Translations under genes and position numbers: made by a program
Source of the DNA: Lepas anatifera
Taxonomy: Eukaryota; Arthropoda; Thecostraca; Lepadidae
Direction of reading: 5' to 3'
NCBI GenBank assembly: GCA_034440635.1
Contig: JAOTON010000896.1
Coordinates: 124,001 to 188,000, forward strand
DNA: 64,000 bases
Notes under the pieces: model-generated
The model's database searches: none
What the model was told of the DNA's origin: nothing
What the model saw: only the letters and a program-made list of their open reading frames with translations
In this document: positions 34,409 to 45,553 of the stretch, piece after piece
Position numbering within the stretch: the first letter of the stretch is position 1
Layout of the letters: each line of letters opens with the position of its first letter

Positions 34409-36834
34409 GGCAGCATGGACGTTGAGCTATGGTCAATGGACACGACAGGGATGGACAGTTTTAGCTGCGCTTACTTGTGTTCGAACCAACTTGTTTGTAG
34501 GTGTGGAATTCTGAGTTTCGCAATATAACCAGACTGATTTAATAAGTTCACTGAAGTCTCCCGCTTACGAGTCGAAAGATTGTAGCTCACAAAGGCAAGT
34601 CAGTAGGAACTGCCTTGTAACAAGGCTGGCGCAGCAAATGACGGAAAGGAGGAAGGAGTACTGTGCGCATACCTAGCCTGAGGTACACAACTGAGAAACT
34701 AGCGACGGTGGGATCGGGCCAGGATGGATCCGGAGTTTGTCGCCGGTGTTTGTCCGAGCCTTCAGAATACCTCACTTGGTTCGGTGTTGTTAGATGTTGC
34801 TGTTTTGTGTGTTCAAAGCAGAATTAATGATTAGGTGTGCATCGGTGATGTTGCATTATCATGCGTTGAAGCGTGCTTGTGTGAAGATTGCAATGTTTAA
34901 AGGTTTTGAGCCATGAACTCCATAGGATTACATACTTAATGAGCCACCCACAGTCATTGGTGGTCGAGAGCTGCCATCCTCACCCACCGTTCCTACATTT
35001 ACACGCGTGCTCTTGTGTTGCTATTGACATTTGTAGTTATTTTCGTAATAAATACGACTTTTTAAGAACAATGATGTTACTTTCTGTCACGGAGCAATCC
35101 TCTTACGTGATATATTCCTACTGGATGAAAAAACGGACGTGCCGTTTAAGAAGCAGGTCACAATGATGCGTACACTTCCAAAAAATTGGCCGCACTGCAA
35201 CAGGTGCATACCTCAAACATGGAGCTTCCTAAACGGCTGCAAAGTACCTTCGTGCTAGACACCTTTTCGAGGATTTATCGGTAATCTATCTTTTTTGCAC
35301 ACAACTGCAGTAAGTAGACCAATCACAATCAGAGTCATGGCAGATGATGACGCATTAGTAGGTAGCAGGGAAATCCAAAATGATGCAGAAACCAGGACAT
35401 CATCTACCAGTACCATAGAGAGGAAAATAATCCTCACTCAAGAAGCTGCTTTATCCGTTGCTACTTATTATGCATAGTTATCTGTAGGTACATGATATGT
35501 ATCTATGCATCAGTATCGGGTTTGTAGCTAACTGCTGATAAGTCAACTCAAGCGATACATACAAATATGCTTGACTGCAGGAAATTTTTTTGCTGTGATT
35601 TCCTGTTGCTGTGGGTGATAGGTACCGACCAGGCAGTGCACAAGAAGCGAAGTTTCAATTGAAATGACACTCCAGCTTTCACTTTGTTCATTTCAATGGC
35701 ATATGAATATGGGCTAAATTTTCTAGCGAAATTAAAACGTGTGTCTTACAGGAATCAGAAGGTTTGTGCTTATCCATTTTACAGCATAGATTATACCACG
35801 ACAATGCAGCTCCATTGCCAGAAGAAAAACCTGTTTGCCCTCATCCTTTCCGGGAGGAGGATCGAAAGGGTGCAGGAGTGCAGGAGCAGGAGTGCCAGCG
35901 CCCTACCAGAGTATTTGCAGCATGAGGGATCTGGTCATATGCTTTTACAGCCTGAGTGCAAGTCGAGTCTAATGTTCATAACTCAGTATCTTCGATAAGG
36001 CAACCCCCATCCAGCCTGCGAATTGAAAGGACTCACTGAGTAAAGTCTCTGAAAGTCATCAACGAGCAGTACTCATCGTGGGTTCGAGGATCGATGGAAG
36101 CCTCTTGGGTGCATCTTCGGAGCCTCGTTTGCTATAGGCGTTTTTCTAACACAACCTGCTTAATATTCACTGGAACTTCTCCACCGAACAACCAAGGCTA
36201 ACAAGCTTATTAGATGGATACCAAAAGTGTCTCGGGGGCTTCTTTGTGAGGTCATTGTCGACCACAGTGCCTTCTCAGCATACTGCCTTCCGGTCGTTTC
36301 CTGGCACCTATATGGGCCTGAGGCATGTAAACGAGAATTGCACGTATGTTCACGGCCGCTGAGATGATAAACTATATGAAGAAGAAAAATTGTCGGCAAT
36401 GCGACATTTCTAGGTGAGAGGTTCAATGAATGGCTTGACAGCCCGCCCTTCCATGTAAAGCTATGATGACTTTTCTGACGAGATTGGAACTGTTTTGCGC
36501 GGATTGAAAAGCTAGCAGATTTCTAGGAAAATTGCATTTCCCTCCCTAGGCACAAAAAAACGCAATACATGGCCGAGATGGAGTCTTGAAAAATACTTGC
36601 GGGAACACATCTAATACACACTGCATTGGAACGTCTATTTACTCTTAGCATCACAGATACTATCACACGATATAGGGATGGTTAGAGATTAGACGATGTG
36701 TTCCCATTCCCCAACGCAGATCAATTCTTAGCGCTGGATAAAAGAAGCTCCCCCGAAGAAAATCACTTGTAGGGTCTGAGACCGGATTTTTCCAAACGCA
36801 CGTAATTGAAAGCCTGGGCAGAACATCCAGATAC
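34409..36834. other. 3' flank of the phosphatase gene, then no gene recognised
   Basis: The first ~640 bases may be 3' untranslated region, ending at the AATAAA at 35047. The rest is AT-rich with short open frames without features. Confidence 0.4.
35047..35052 (+). terminator. Possible polyadenylation signal of the phosphatase gene
   Basis: The first perfect AATAAA I see after the stop codon, 639 bases downstream. Distance makes it only a candidate. Confidence 0.35.
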
Positions 36835-36987
36835 CAGTGGCGAATACAAAGGGGGCCAGGGTGGCTTAAAGCCCCCTCGAAATGTCAGAGTGCAGAAAGT
36901 TAGTGCATAGCCAGAGGCTGTTCAGAGGCAATAGCGGTGAAGTATCAAGCCCCTACCCCACCCCCCCAAAGTCCTGATCCGCCACTG
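36835..36987 (-). mobile_element. hAT-type MITE, GGCGGATCCAG family, copy 3 (153 bp)
   Basis: Ends CAGTGGCGAATAC and TGATCCGCCACTG are imperfect inverted repeats. Flanking octamers CCAGATAC (36827-36834) and CCAAATAC (36988-36995) differ at one position, the 8-base duplication expected of hAT transposition. The interior, reversed, matches copy 1 (GCCTCTG, GGCTATGCA, CACTCTGACATTTCGAGG). Confidence 0.8.
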
Positions 36988-36995
36988 CCAAATAC

Positions 36996-37841
36996 CATGC
37001 TATATTAGAGGGATATTCGCACCTCAATGGGCACCTCTCTCAGTTTACGACGAAATGAGTATTAATCCTCTGGATATCTGTGCTTTTTCAAAACTAAGTT
37101 CACAAGATCGCGTTTTTTCTGTCTTTGGGGATGGTGCTGAATGCTTATCTTCTTTTATTAAAAATTGTTACGGGCTTTTGCTCTCCCCTGAAACCAGCTA
37201 CGGTGCAGCACTTTTGGCACACGTCGCAGCAGTGAGGTTGCCAAGCGATGAAAATGTTGCCAAACGATGATAATGTTTGCATCTCTGTAAATACAAATGT
37301 AGGGCAGACACACTGTTGACATCCAAAAATTGAGAGTACAAAAATGTGTCATTCTGATACCAATGTTTTGTATTTTCTTCATTGCCACGTTATGAAAAGT
37401 GAAAAAGAAAAGTGTCCATCTTTGCACTGTAACAGCCGCTGGGTGCAGCGTGGCACTAGGATTCAATTACCTCCACCCAAACATGAGATGAAACGAAATA
37501 AATGTTTTTTGAAGTGTGTTGCTGCTCCGAGACGAGTCAGAATGTGTCAGAAGCGGCCTCAAAGGCTTGGACCGTTGAACTCAGCAATATGTGAAAACTC
37601 ACACCAACCATGTGCAGTAGAAGCAGCCCTGTTTGTGTGATGCAAGAATACTCGACGAGCCGCTGATGTTGGAGACCATTTGAGGTGTTTGATATGCAAA
37701 TTAGCCGGGTGTCCAATGATAAACACCACCTGAGGGAGAAGCCGCTCAGAAAGCTCCTACAGCCCCACAACTCTGAAATATATGTATTCTTACGAGCATC
37801 CCAAACTTGTTCGGCTGCTCATGCCACAGTAGAAATGTCAA
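36996..37841. other. No gene recognised
   Basis: Short open frames on both strands, none with a recognisable domain. Confidence 0.4.
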
Positions 37842-38853
37842 TTAACCCGCGCCCCACCGGGGTCCGGCGCCACCTTCGCCCCACCGGGGGCCATCGATAG
37901 CCCCCTCTAACTCCGAAAATATGGGCGTTAGCGCAAATCTGAAAGTGCAATAGAAAGCTCGCGTGAATTCAGTAAGAAATTACTTCGCATGTTTTAGTGC
38001 TCAGGTCAATGGTTTGACCTCAGAGGTCAAATTAGGTCAAGATCGGCTATTTTACTCAAATATGCAATGGTTAAGCAAACTGGGCATAACTCTTATGTCA
38101 TTAGAGCTATTGAGGCCTGGTAAAGTACATTTGATAGCAAATTGCCAGTACTTTTTCCGCTATGTTAAACGTAAAGACCTCCCGCCATTGGTTTGACCGC
38201 CAGAGGTCACCTCGTGACCTAATATGACCTGAGGTCACGAAAGGTCAAAAGTGACCTTGCCGTATATCGAATGAAAGCCAGTGACAAGACAAGCACGATG
38301 GTGTTTGTTTCACCGCTCTAGCTCAATTAGGTCGAAAGTTATTGTCAAAATACTGTTTTTGACCTCTGGTGACCTTGGATGACCTTAGAAAAGTCAAAGG
38401 GCAAATATGCCCCTGGGATCCGTGAAAGGTTGTCCAAAACGTTGTTCTGAGCAGTCTGAGTATTTGCAATCATTTTTGTGGCTTTTATATCATGAAATAG
38501 CTTTTCCCCATGCTTTTCCAATGGGAGAGGTCGCCTCGTGACCTGACCTCAGGGCACGAAATCGAAAATCCCGGATATACACCTTGTAGACCCTGGAGGG
38601 GTCTGAAGTGTAGGAAGTTTCAAATCGATCGACTTTGAAATGTAGCTCTTACAGAGCTCTAAAGGTGAAGTGAGGTGACCTTGGTTGACCTCGTCTGGTG
38701 ACCTGACCTTGGGTGACCCGGGTTAAAAATTTCAGGGATGATGGGAAAATGATGCAGTGAGAGGTAGAGCCCTCAACCACGGTGCTGCGCCTGTCTTTTT
38801 CTGCTATCCCGGAAAAACCTTGGGGGCCATCATGCCCCGGTGGGCGGGGTTAA
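37842..38853 (-). mobile_element. TTAA-flanked element rich in AGGTCA half-sites, copy 2 (1012 bp)
   Basis: TTAA at both edges. The left end CCCGCGCCCCACCGGGG matches the reverse complement of the right end, CCCCGCCCACCGGGG. Next to the right end, reversed, GGTTTTTCCGGGATAGCAG corresponds to GGGTTTTTCGGAGATAGCAG just inside the left end of copy 1, proving relatedness in the opposite orientation. By eye 19 perfect AGGTCA or TGACCT words lie inside, against about 0.5 expected. No coding capacity. Confidence 0.75.
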
Positions 38854-39480
38854 AGCATGCCGTATACAGGGTATGTATAGCAGCACGCATGCGTTGTATT
38901 ACCCTGAGTACATTACGGGGTGTGTCCATAACATCGGCAGTGTCGTGCAAAATTCGTGTGTGCACTAAATCAAGCAAATATGGCAGATTTGGTCGATTGT
39001 TTGAAACAAACAATTGATGTCTGCAAACACTGCGCTGTACCCAAGTACTGTGTGTATCCAAGTACTGTGACTATTTTCGTAATTGAATTTCGCAGATGAA
39101 TAAAAACTCTACCAATCGGTTTAGAGCACTGCACCATGTTGTTCGTTTTTCTTGGCGTTTAATAACTGATGGAAAATATTAATGTGTACATCCCCAAGCT
39201 CAGGACAGCTGCAGAGGCCCTGGGGCAGGGCCGAGACAGCGCCAGAAGGATCGGTAATGGAGACAATCGGCAGCATGTACCGACACCACATGCGGTGGTC
39301 TGGGCACATGTTAGTCACGAAGGTCCGGAGTCTGGACTGCTGTGGTCGTCCTGGCTGAAGCCTTGCCCTGCTCTGCGTGTCTCAGTGCCGGGGCGGCGGT
39401 GCATTGGCGACGACGAGCCTCACCGCTCCGGCAGTGATTCAGATGAAACCATGACAATTACCCAACCATGACGCCCCCGC
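38854..39480. other. No gene recognised
   Basis: A 100-codon frame from an ATG at 39169 to 39471 shows no recognisable domain. Confidence 0.35.
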
Positions 39481-39960
39481 CGGCAGCCCCAGCGAGACTT
39501 CTGCCTGTCCGGACCTACAGAGCGGGTGCCGGGAGAGAAAGTATGGCCGACAGGGCCTCCCATTGGGAGAACTCCAGAGCAACCTTGTGGGGTATGCAGT
39601 CTGCAACTAAACGGCGACATCCGCCACCGCATTCCTCGGAGGAGCAGTGCGGTGACTCAGTCACCTCCGGCCCATGGCGTCATCCGGCCCATTACTTTCG
39701 ATTCTTGCACACGTGCAAGTCGGCGACTTCCCACCGAACCTAATCACGGTCTGAGCAGTAACGGGGGTGACGTGTGAGCTCGTGTGGGTCAGGTTCAGGT
39801 TCCGGGTAGTGCTCGGCCCACCTGCGCCGCCGCCCCGGCGAGGACGCTGCCGGCCAGCGTCGGCAGCGACGCGCGAGGGCAGGCGGGGCCACGCAGGTGG
39901 CAATCTGGCTCACCACAGCCGCCCAGCAGCGGATATGGCCGGCCGGGCCCGCTGAGCCCA
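39481..39960. other. GC-rich, CpG-rich block without a recognised gene
   Basis: High GC with many CpG; several overlapping short frames on both strands result from the composition. It could be a promoter-type island, but no TATA or initiator arrangement or exon was convincing. Confidence 0.3.
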
Positions 39961-40479
39961 TATTAAACAGATAGCAGAGATGCGCCAGGGCCGGTGCAGG
40001 CTATCGCCACCGCGGATTTGCGCGACCATAAAATAGGAATAATACTCGGCCCCGATCGAGTGCATCGTCAACACCAGGTGTAGCCTAATGCGCGTGCTGT
40101 GACGTCACTGGTGGCCGCCCCCTCAGCCAGGGCCAGAGCAGGGACCCACCGGTGAGGATGAGGTCAGGTGTGGCATGCTGGATCAGTCTAATGAGCTCGC
40201 AAAGACAGAAATAGCAGCTGCGCCAACCGACCGAATCGGGATATGGTATTAGCTATCTGATCGATTTCTTAGAGTAATACGCATGTGTTACAAAACCGGA
40301 TGTTTTCATTAGACCAATGACGCTTCTTATTCAGTTCCAGTGATATAGCACCGTTCTGCGCCGCAATGCAAAATACAACACTGAGCATGTGATAATCATC
40401 ACGTTTCACCACTGATATCTTTTGATTTTCATCAATTGAGGCTTGAAAGCCTGATTATATATTTATTTCGTGACTGAGG
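39961..40479. other. No gene recognised
   Basis: Ordinary sequence; one TGACGTCA (CRE consensus) near 40100. Confidence 0.35.
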
Positions 40480-41310
40480 CCGCCCCTACCGATTTTGAGC
40501 GCCGATGGCGCCCGAAATTGGCTGCAGCTTGGGTACGTAGGGGCACAGCTGGCAGCCCACTTCAACGTGGACCACCCATTTCACCTCCGACCGTCCTTTA
40601 CTTTGTGGTTGGGTGCCCTTATTTCACAACTGGCTGTCCTTTCTTGAAACCGCACACGTTTCTTATTATTACATACGTACACATACATGCATACACAAAC
40701 ACACATGTTCTACACTACCATCAATGCTATCAATAACACGGAAGGGAGAACAGGAATAACGGAGAATGGGGAGGGTGCAGTGGGGGGTAAAAATGGGGGC
40801 GTTTCATGTAGGTGGGTGTCACATATCACGTTTTCAGCCCTAAGGCTACCCACTGTATGACGGACCGACTTCATCCACTTTTGGCCGCTCTCTAGCGCAT
40901 GATTGTGCTCCCATCCTCCACCACTGGCCGCCCTCTTGCAGCTTAAGGGTGCTCCTATTTAACGTGGGCCACTCGCATTGGCCTCTGACCGCCCTCAACG
41001 TCTTGGCTAGGCGCTCAAACTTCACCAGTGGTCACATCACTGCAACATGGTCCACCCTCATCCACTTTTGCTGCCCTCTTCTGCATGACTGTGTGCCTGT
41101 TCTCTACCATTGACCGTTTCTTTTGCAGCCGTTTGGCGCCCCAATTCGACGCGGACCGCCCTTATTTACCTTCGACCGTTCCCTGCTCTGTGGTTGTGCG
41201 CCCGAATTTCACGATTGGCTGCCCCTTTTCAGTTCTAGGACAGCTTACTGAAACATGGGTCGCCTTCATCCACTTTTGACCAACTCTAATGCATGATTGT
41301 CCCGCTGTTC
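40480..41310 (+). repeat. Degenerate tandem repeat, unit about 190-210 bp
   Basis: The anchor TCATCCACTTTTG recurs at 40871, 41058 and 41266 (spacing 187 and 208), each time followed by a GCATGA(T/C)TGT word. GACCGCCC/GACCGTCC and GTGGTTG(G/T)G words also recur, for example at 40588-40620 and 41165-41200. Copies are strongly diverged and not protein-coding. Confidence 0.6.
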
Positions 41311-41550
41311 CACTAAAGCAGAGCTGTCTCCAGACTAAAAAGCGAAATTCACGCCTCCTCTTTGTGAAAACTGAACGATCGGCGGGAAGTACCTGCAAAA
41401 TTATTATTGGTTCCAGGGGCGTCGTCACGGAATTTTTACTGCATGGGGGTTGAACCGCGGACTAGCGATGACCGGGGGGACGGGAGGGGGTTGCGAGGCA
41501 AATGTTGAGCCTATTGGCTGTCTGAAAGTGCTGACGACTGAGCACATCAT

Positions 41551-41709
41551 GGGCCGTTCATATATTACGTAATGCCAACGGAGGTGGTAGGAAGAGGGGG
41601 AGTCAGCCAAAGCATTATCAAGCGTTGCACGGGGGCGTCAGAAAGCGTTACATGGAGAGGGGAGGCTCAGAAATGTGGAAATATGCGTTTCGTAATTGAT
41701 GGACGGCCC
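41551..41709. mobile_element. GGGCCGT-ended MITE (159 bp)
   Basis: The left end GGGCCGTTCATATATTACG matches the reverse complement of the right end, GGGCCGTCCATCAATTACG, at 16 of 19 positions. The interior is G-rich (GGGGGCG, GGAGAGGGG). A related fragment occurs near 14147. Superfamily not determined; no coding capacity. Confidence 0.65.
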
Positions 41710-42361
41710 TTCGTCCACATATTTACCGACGTCAATCAAGTTTAAGAGGAAGAAAATGCGACAAGTCTGGGTCAAGTAAAAATGGAGGAACGTCTCCCTG
41801 ACTTGCGAGTTGGAGGGGACGTATTCCCTGTCCCACCTGCTTTCGACGCTCATGCTGGCGCTCTCCCTCCCTCCCCTACAAATGTGTAAATTCCCCCAAA
41901 CATTTGGCTTCATGTAGAAAATTGTGGATTTGTCACTATCTCCTCTACGCCTACACGGAAAATTAGGCGTATAAAATGGTCCTAAAAATCTCGAAAGGCC
42001 GTCTTTGTGTGCAGTCGACTTTAGAAAGTACTTCGGGTGAGGCGCCTCGCACAGACACAGCTATTTGACCAGATACCGATGAAATTTTCCCTTTCCTTGG
42101 GGACGTCTTATTTTACCATTCTATCGGTGCTGCCCCAAATGGCTTCACAAACAGCCAAAATTAGAGTCGCAAAGGCGCCCTTCGTGATACTTAAAGGTAC
42201 CCCCAATGTGGCAAACTGGCCGCCGCCGTTGACGAAACGCTGGACCTGTCCCTGGGCCGAGGTAGTGCAGCCAGAGGACCAGGTGTTACTCCCGTACACA
42301 AGACATAAACAAGCATGGATGAAAATAGATGACTGATACCAACCAGGCTTCAGGTATGGCC
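41710..42361. other. No gene recognised
   Basis: Opposing open frames of about 95-99 codons (42037-42336 plus, 42108-42395 minus) show no recognisable domain. Confidence 0.35.
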
Positions 42362-43252
42362 TTAACAAGCGCAGTGGAGAGGGGTCTGACGTCAACGTGC
42401 AGTGGAGGGGGTCCTAAAGTGCCCCCTCTGAGATATAAAAAGCCAAGAGGGTTAAAATGCACCCGTTTGGGAATGTGTGTGTGTGTGGGGGGGGCGATTG
42501 TAATTTACATTATAGCCGAGTTTCATTGTCCTAGATAAATCTCTTTTAGGTCAAACCAGGTCGTAAACGTCAAATCTGGACCGCGCTCGATATCTATTGA
42601 TAAATGCCGTGATTATACGGCAAAAGCCGGGAATACACTTAAAAACAGAATCAGGTCATAGAGGAGAGGTCCCACTCAATCTTTCTACAAGTTTGAGGTA
42701 AAGGTCATTCAAGGTCACTGGCCTATTGGGTAAAAATATGAAATTTCCAACAATATACAATATAACTGGGACTATAGCGGCCCTAGGGTGAGACACGATG
42801 GAATCACCTTGAAAAAGACTTTTGACCTTGACCTATGACCTTGGCACTTACGAGCCTTAGCTATGAAGTCATACAATAACATACGTCATGTTGAATAATG
42901 TCATCTAACTGGAACATTGGGACCAATGACCTTGACTTGTGACCCTTGACTTTGAATTTAACCTTCCTGTGGGGTGACCTGGACATCTAATCCCGATTAT
43001 ATGGTGTTATTACGTCACCACTCGGTCTACAGTGCAGGCGAAATGGTGCGACCGCGCGATTGTGACAGTCTTAAAATATAGGTCTGATTTGGAAAGCCTA
43101 CACTTTTGGCCGGCTTTCCGACTTCTTTGGCCAATTCACGCGCTCATGAATTCTTTCGAATGTAGCCCAGTAGCGTTTTCCGGCAGTGGACAGTTCCCCG
43201 ACCACCTCGGCGGTGAGGGGGTAATTTAGGACACCTCCACTGCGCGTGTTAA
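42362..43252. mobile_element. TTAA-flanked element rich in AGGTCA half-sites, copy 3 (891 bp)
   Basis: TTAA at 42362-42365 and 43249-43252. The left end CAAGCGCAGTGGAG matches the reverse complement of the right end, CACGCGCAGTGGAG, and a second inverted segment (GTCCTAAAGTGCCCCCTC against GTCCTAAATTACCCCCTC) follows. By eye nine perfect AGGTCA or TGACCT words, including three in close series near 42826-42842. Confidence 0.7.
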
Positions 43253-43835
43253 GCAGGAAATATCGTTATCTCTGAACAAATACAATCTGAGCTGGACGAA
43301 TCTACACAGCGCTGCGACAGCTTTTGAACTGGTAAATTTTGGGGACAGTATAGCCCCAGTTTCTCCCTGAGCCGCAGTCAGTCTCCAGTCGTTATTATTA
43401 GAGATCTTCACTCCATGAATGTATCGGAGCCAACTGCTGCGACTGCATCATCTTCCGTTCGGTTTGGCGGCTGAAAATACCCGCTGCCGTTTCTATAAAA
43501 AAGCGAGTCACCCGCGAGGACTTTCTACAGGACTTCCGAGAACGAAAGGCAGACTTTGAAACTTTAGTGTCACGCATCCTGCCTGGAAGTTTCGAGGCCA
43601 GGTACCCACGCTAGCCGGGGCACGAGATCCCATGCGAACACGCTCGAACTCCCTCATCGCCTCGGATACAGCGAATGGCTTTAGCTGTGTAAAGGTAACC
43701 ATGGAGACCAATGCCAGCTATCTACCCCTGTTGTTAATCTTGATTTTCCGTCAATACCGCCGAAGGTCCTGCTGACTTTAAGGTACCAGCTTCCTGATAA
43801 GCAAACAAAGAAAAACTGCCACAAGGAAGGTACTC
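43253..43835. other. No gene recognised
   Basis: Short spacer between two TTAA elements; open frames on the minus strand show no domain. Confidence 0.4.
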
Positions 43836-44683
43836 TTAACACGCGCATTGACGGGGGGCGGGTACCCGCCCCCTCGGGTTTTTCGGAGATAAGTAAAACG
43901 GTGGTGCGTAGCGCCGCTGTACTTGGCATACCTTTTCCCTCATCATTTTTACAAATTTTGTGGAAATTTTAAGGTTAAGTCATCTCAGGTCAGGTCACCA
44001 GTACATAGTCAAGTCACCTGACCTCAAGAAAAAGTTTAAGATAGCATAAGTCGGAGCATGGTGAACAACTTATCGATTTGCAACTCATATCACATAATGG
44101 GCCCACAGAGTTCTCTAAATATGTTCCGATATTTTTGATATCGATGACCTAAGGTCAGGTATGAGGCATGACCTCTCCATTGGAAATACATGGGGAAAAT
44201 GGTTTTTGCTGTATAACTCAGTAACGGATATTGATAGAGCGTTTATTTTAGCTGCATTAAACTCGCCTTGGCTTTGCAGTTCTAATACTATGCATTTTAT
44301 ACAATTTGACCCTGACCTGACCTCAGGTCAGGTCAAATCCTTGATGTAAACTAGCAATGTCAAATTATATATCATTCGATCCGGCTTGCTGCGAGGATTC
44401 ATATAGTTCAAGTCATTTTGCTCTATCTTTAGTTGTTCAGATGAAATGGCCGAAAACTTAATTTACATGTTATCCCTATTACGGCATGTTTTGACCTCTC
44501 GTGACCTAAAATTTGACCTGAAAAAAAGGTTCAAATATTTTCGATGGAGAAGTGGATGGGCTACTTAACACCGTTCACCGTTTTTCGCTATCTAACGTGG
44601 TTCTCGAGATCTTACGGGGGGCGGGTACCTGCCCCCCTCGTCAAAGCGAAGGTGGCTCAGACCCCCGTCAATGCGCGTGTTAA
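43836..44683 (+). mobile_element. TTAA-flanked element rich in AGGTCA half-sites, copy 4 (848 bp)
   Basis: Same subfamily and direction as copy 1 at 20959, closely similar from end to end: TTAA edges, CACGCGCATTGACGGGGG ends, and the GGGCGGGTACCCGCCCCC subterminal palindrome at the left. By eye 13 perfect AGGTCA or TGACCT words; the four-half-site near-palindrome is kept. Confidence 0.8.
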
Positions 44684-44695
44684 TTTAGATGGTCT

Positions 44696-45553
44696 TTAAC
44701 ACTCGCAGTGATGGGTCTCTGAGCCATATTCGCATTGACCCAGGGGTGGGAGTGGGAGAGAGGGAGAGGGCAGGGCGGGGAGTCGTTGTAGTTGGCGAAA
44801 AGCGGTAAGGGGCGTTAGGTAGCCTGACATAAATTTTAAAGATATTGTTCTATACAAATGTTTACTAGGGCAAACCCAAAGTCACCAGAGGCCAAAAAGT
44901 GTCACCATAGGGATATTACCTATACGATAACATGGAAAGGAAGGTTTCACAGTCATAGCCACGTAGTGACGTAGAGGAGCCATAATACTAAAATATTCAT
45001 CTTTGGAATCCTCCTGGTCGCATCCAATGACATATTATGACCTTGCTAGGTCAAATCCACCGTTTGACCTGATCTAGGGTCAGGTCACGATCAGATTGGG
45101 TCAAACAGCATATTGTTAGAACTGCAGAGGTCAGGCAAACTCAATGGCGTCAAATAAACGCTGTATTGCCAATCCTGACGACGGCATTTAACTTACACAA
45201 CTTAACCCAAGCATTTCCAATGGCGAGGTCATGGCCCATTCCTGACCTTGGGTAATCGGTATCGAAAATCCTGGTCGATTTTGGTGGTATCTGGTGGACC
45301 CGTTATTAATTTCAGATCAGTACTGGTTAACCCTCTTCTTACTACGCATCTTATGCGTTGTTGGAGGTGAGGTCACTTGGTCCGTGCTGGTGACCTGAAT
45401 TGAGATGACCTGGACCCAAAATCATGCCACTAGTCGCAAAAAGGACGAGGGAAAACGTATGCTCCGTATAGCTACACCACGCGTCACCGTTTGCAGGCCA
45501 TCTGCGAAAATCTCTGGGCGGGCGGTATCCTTACCCGTCAATGCGCGTATTAG
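44696..45553. mobile_element. TTAA-flanked element rich in AGGTCA half-sites, copy 5 (858 bp)
   Basis: Begins 13 bases after copy 4 ends. Left TTAA then CACTCGCAGTGATGGGT; the right end, reversed, reads TACGCGCATTGACGGGT, followed by a TTAG in place of TTAA. Ten perfect AGGTCA or TGACCT words by eye. It is the most diverged copy at its ends. Confidence 0.65.

Noticed and set aside
38712..38726. Right end of TTAA copy 2 at the GGGTGACCCGGGTTAA near 38711-38726
   Set aside because: A better inverted match to the left end (CCCCGCCCACCGGGG, reversed) lies at 38833-38853, and the sequence between is related to the subterminal part of copy 1, so the element extends to 38853.
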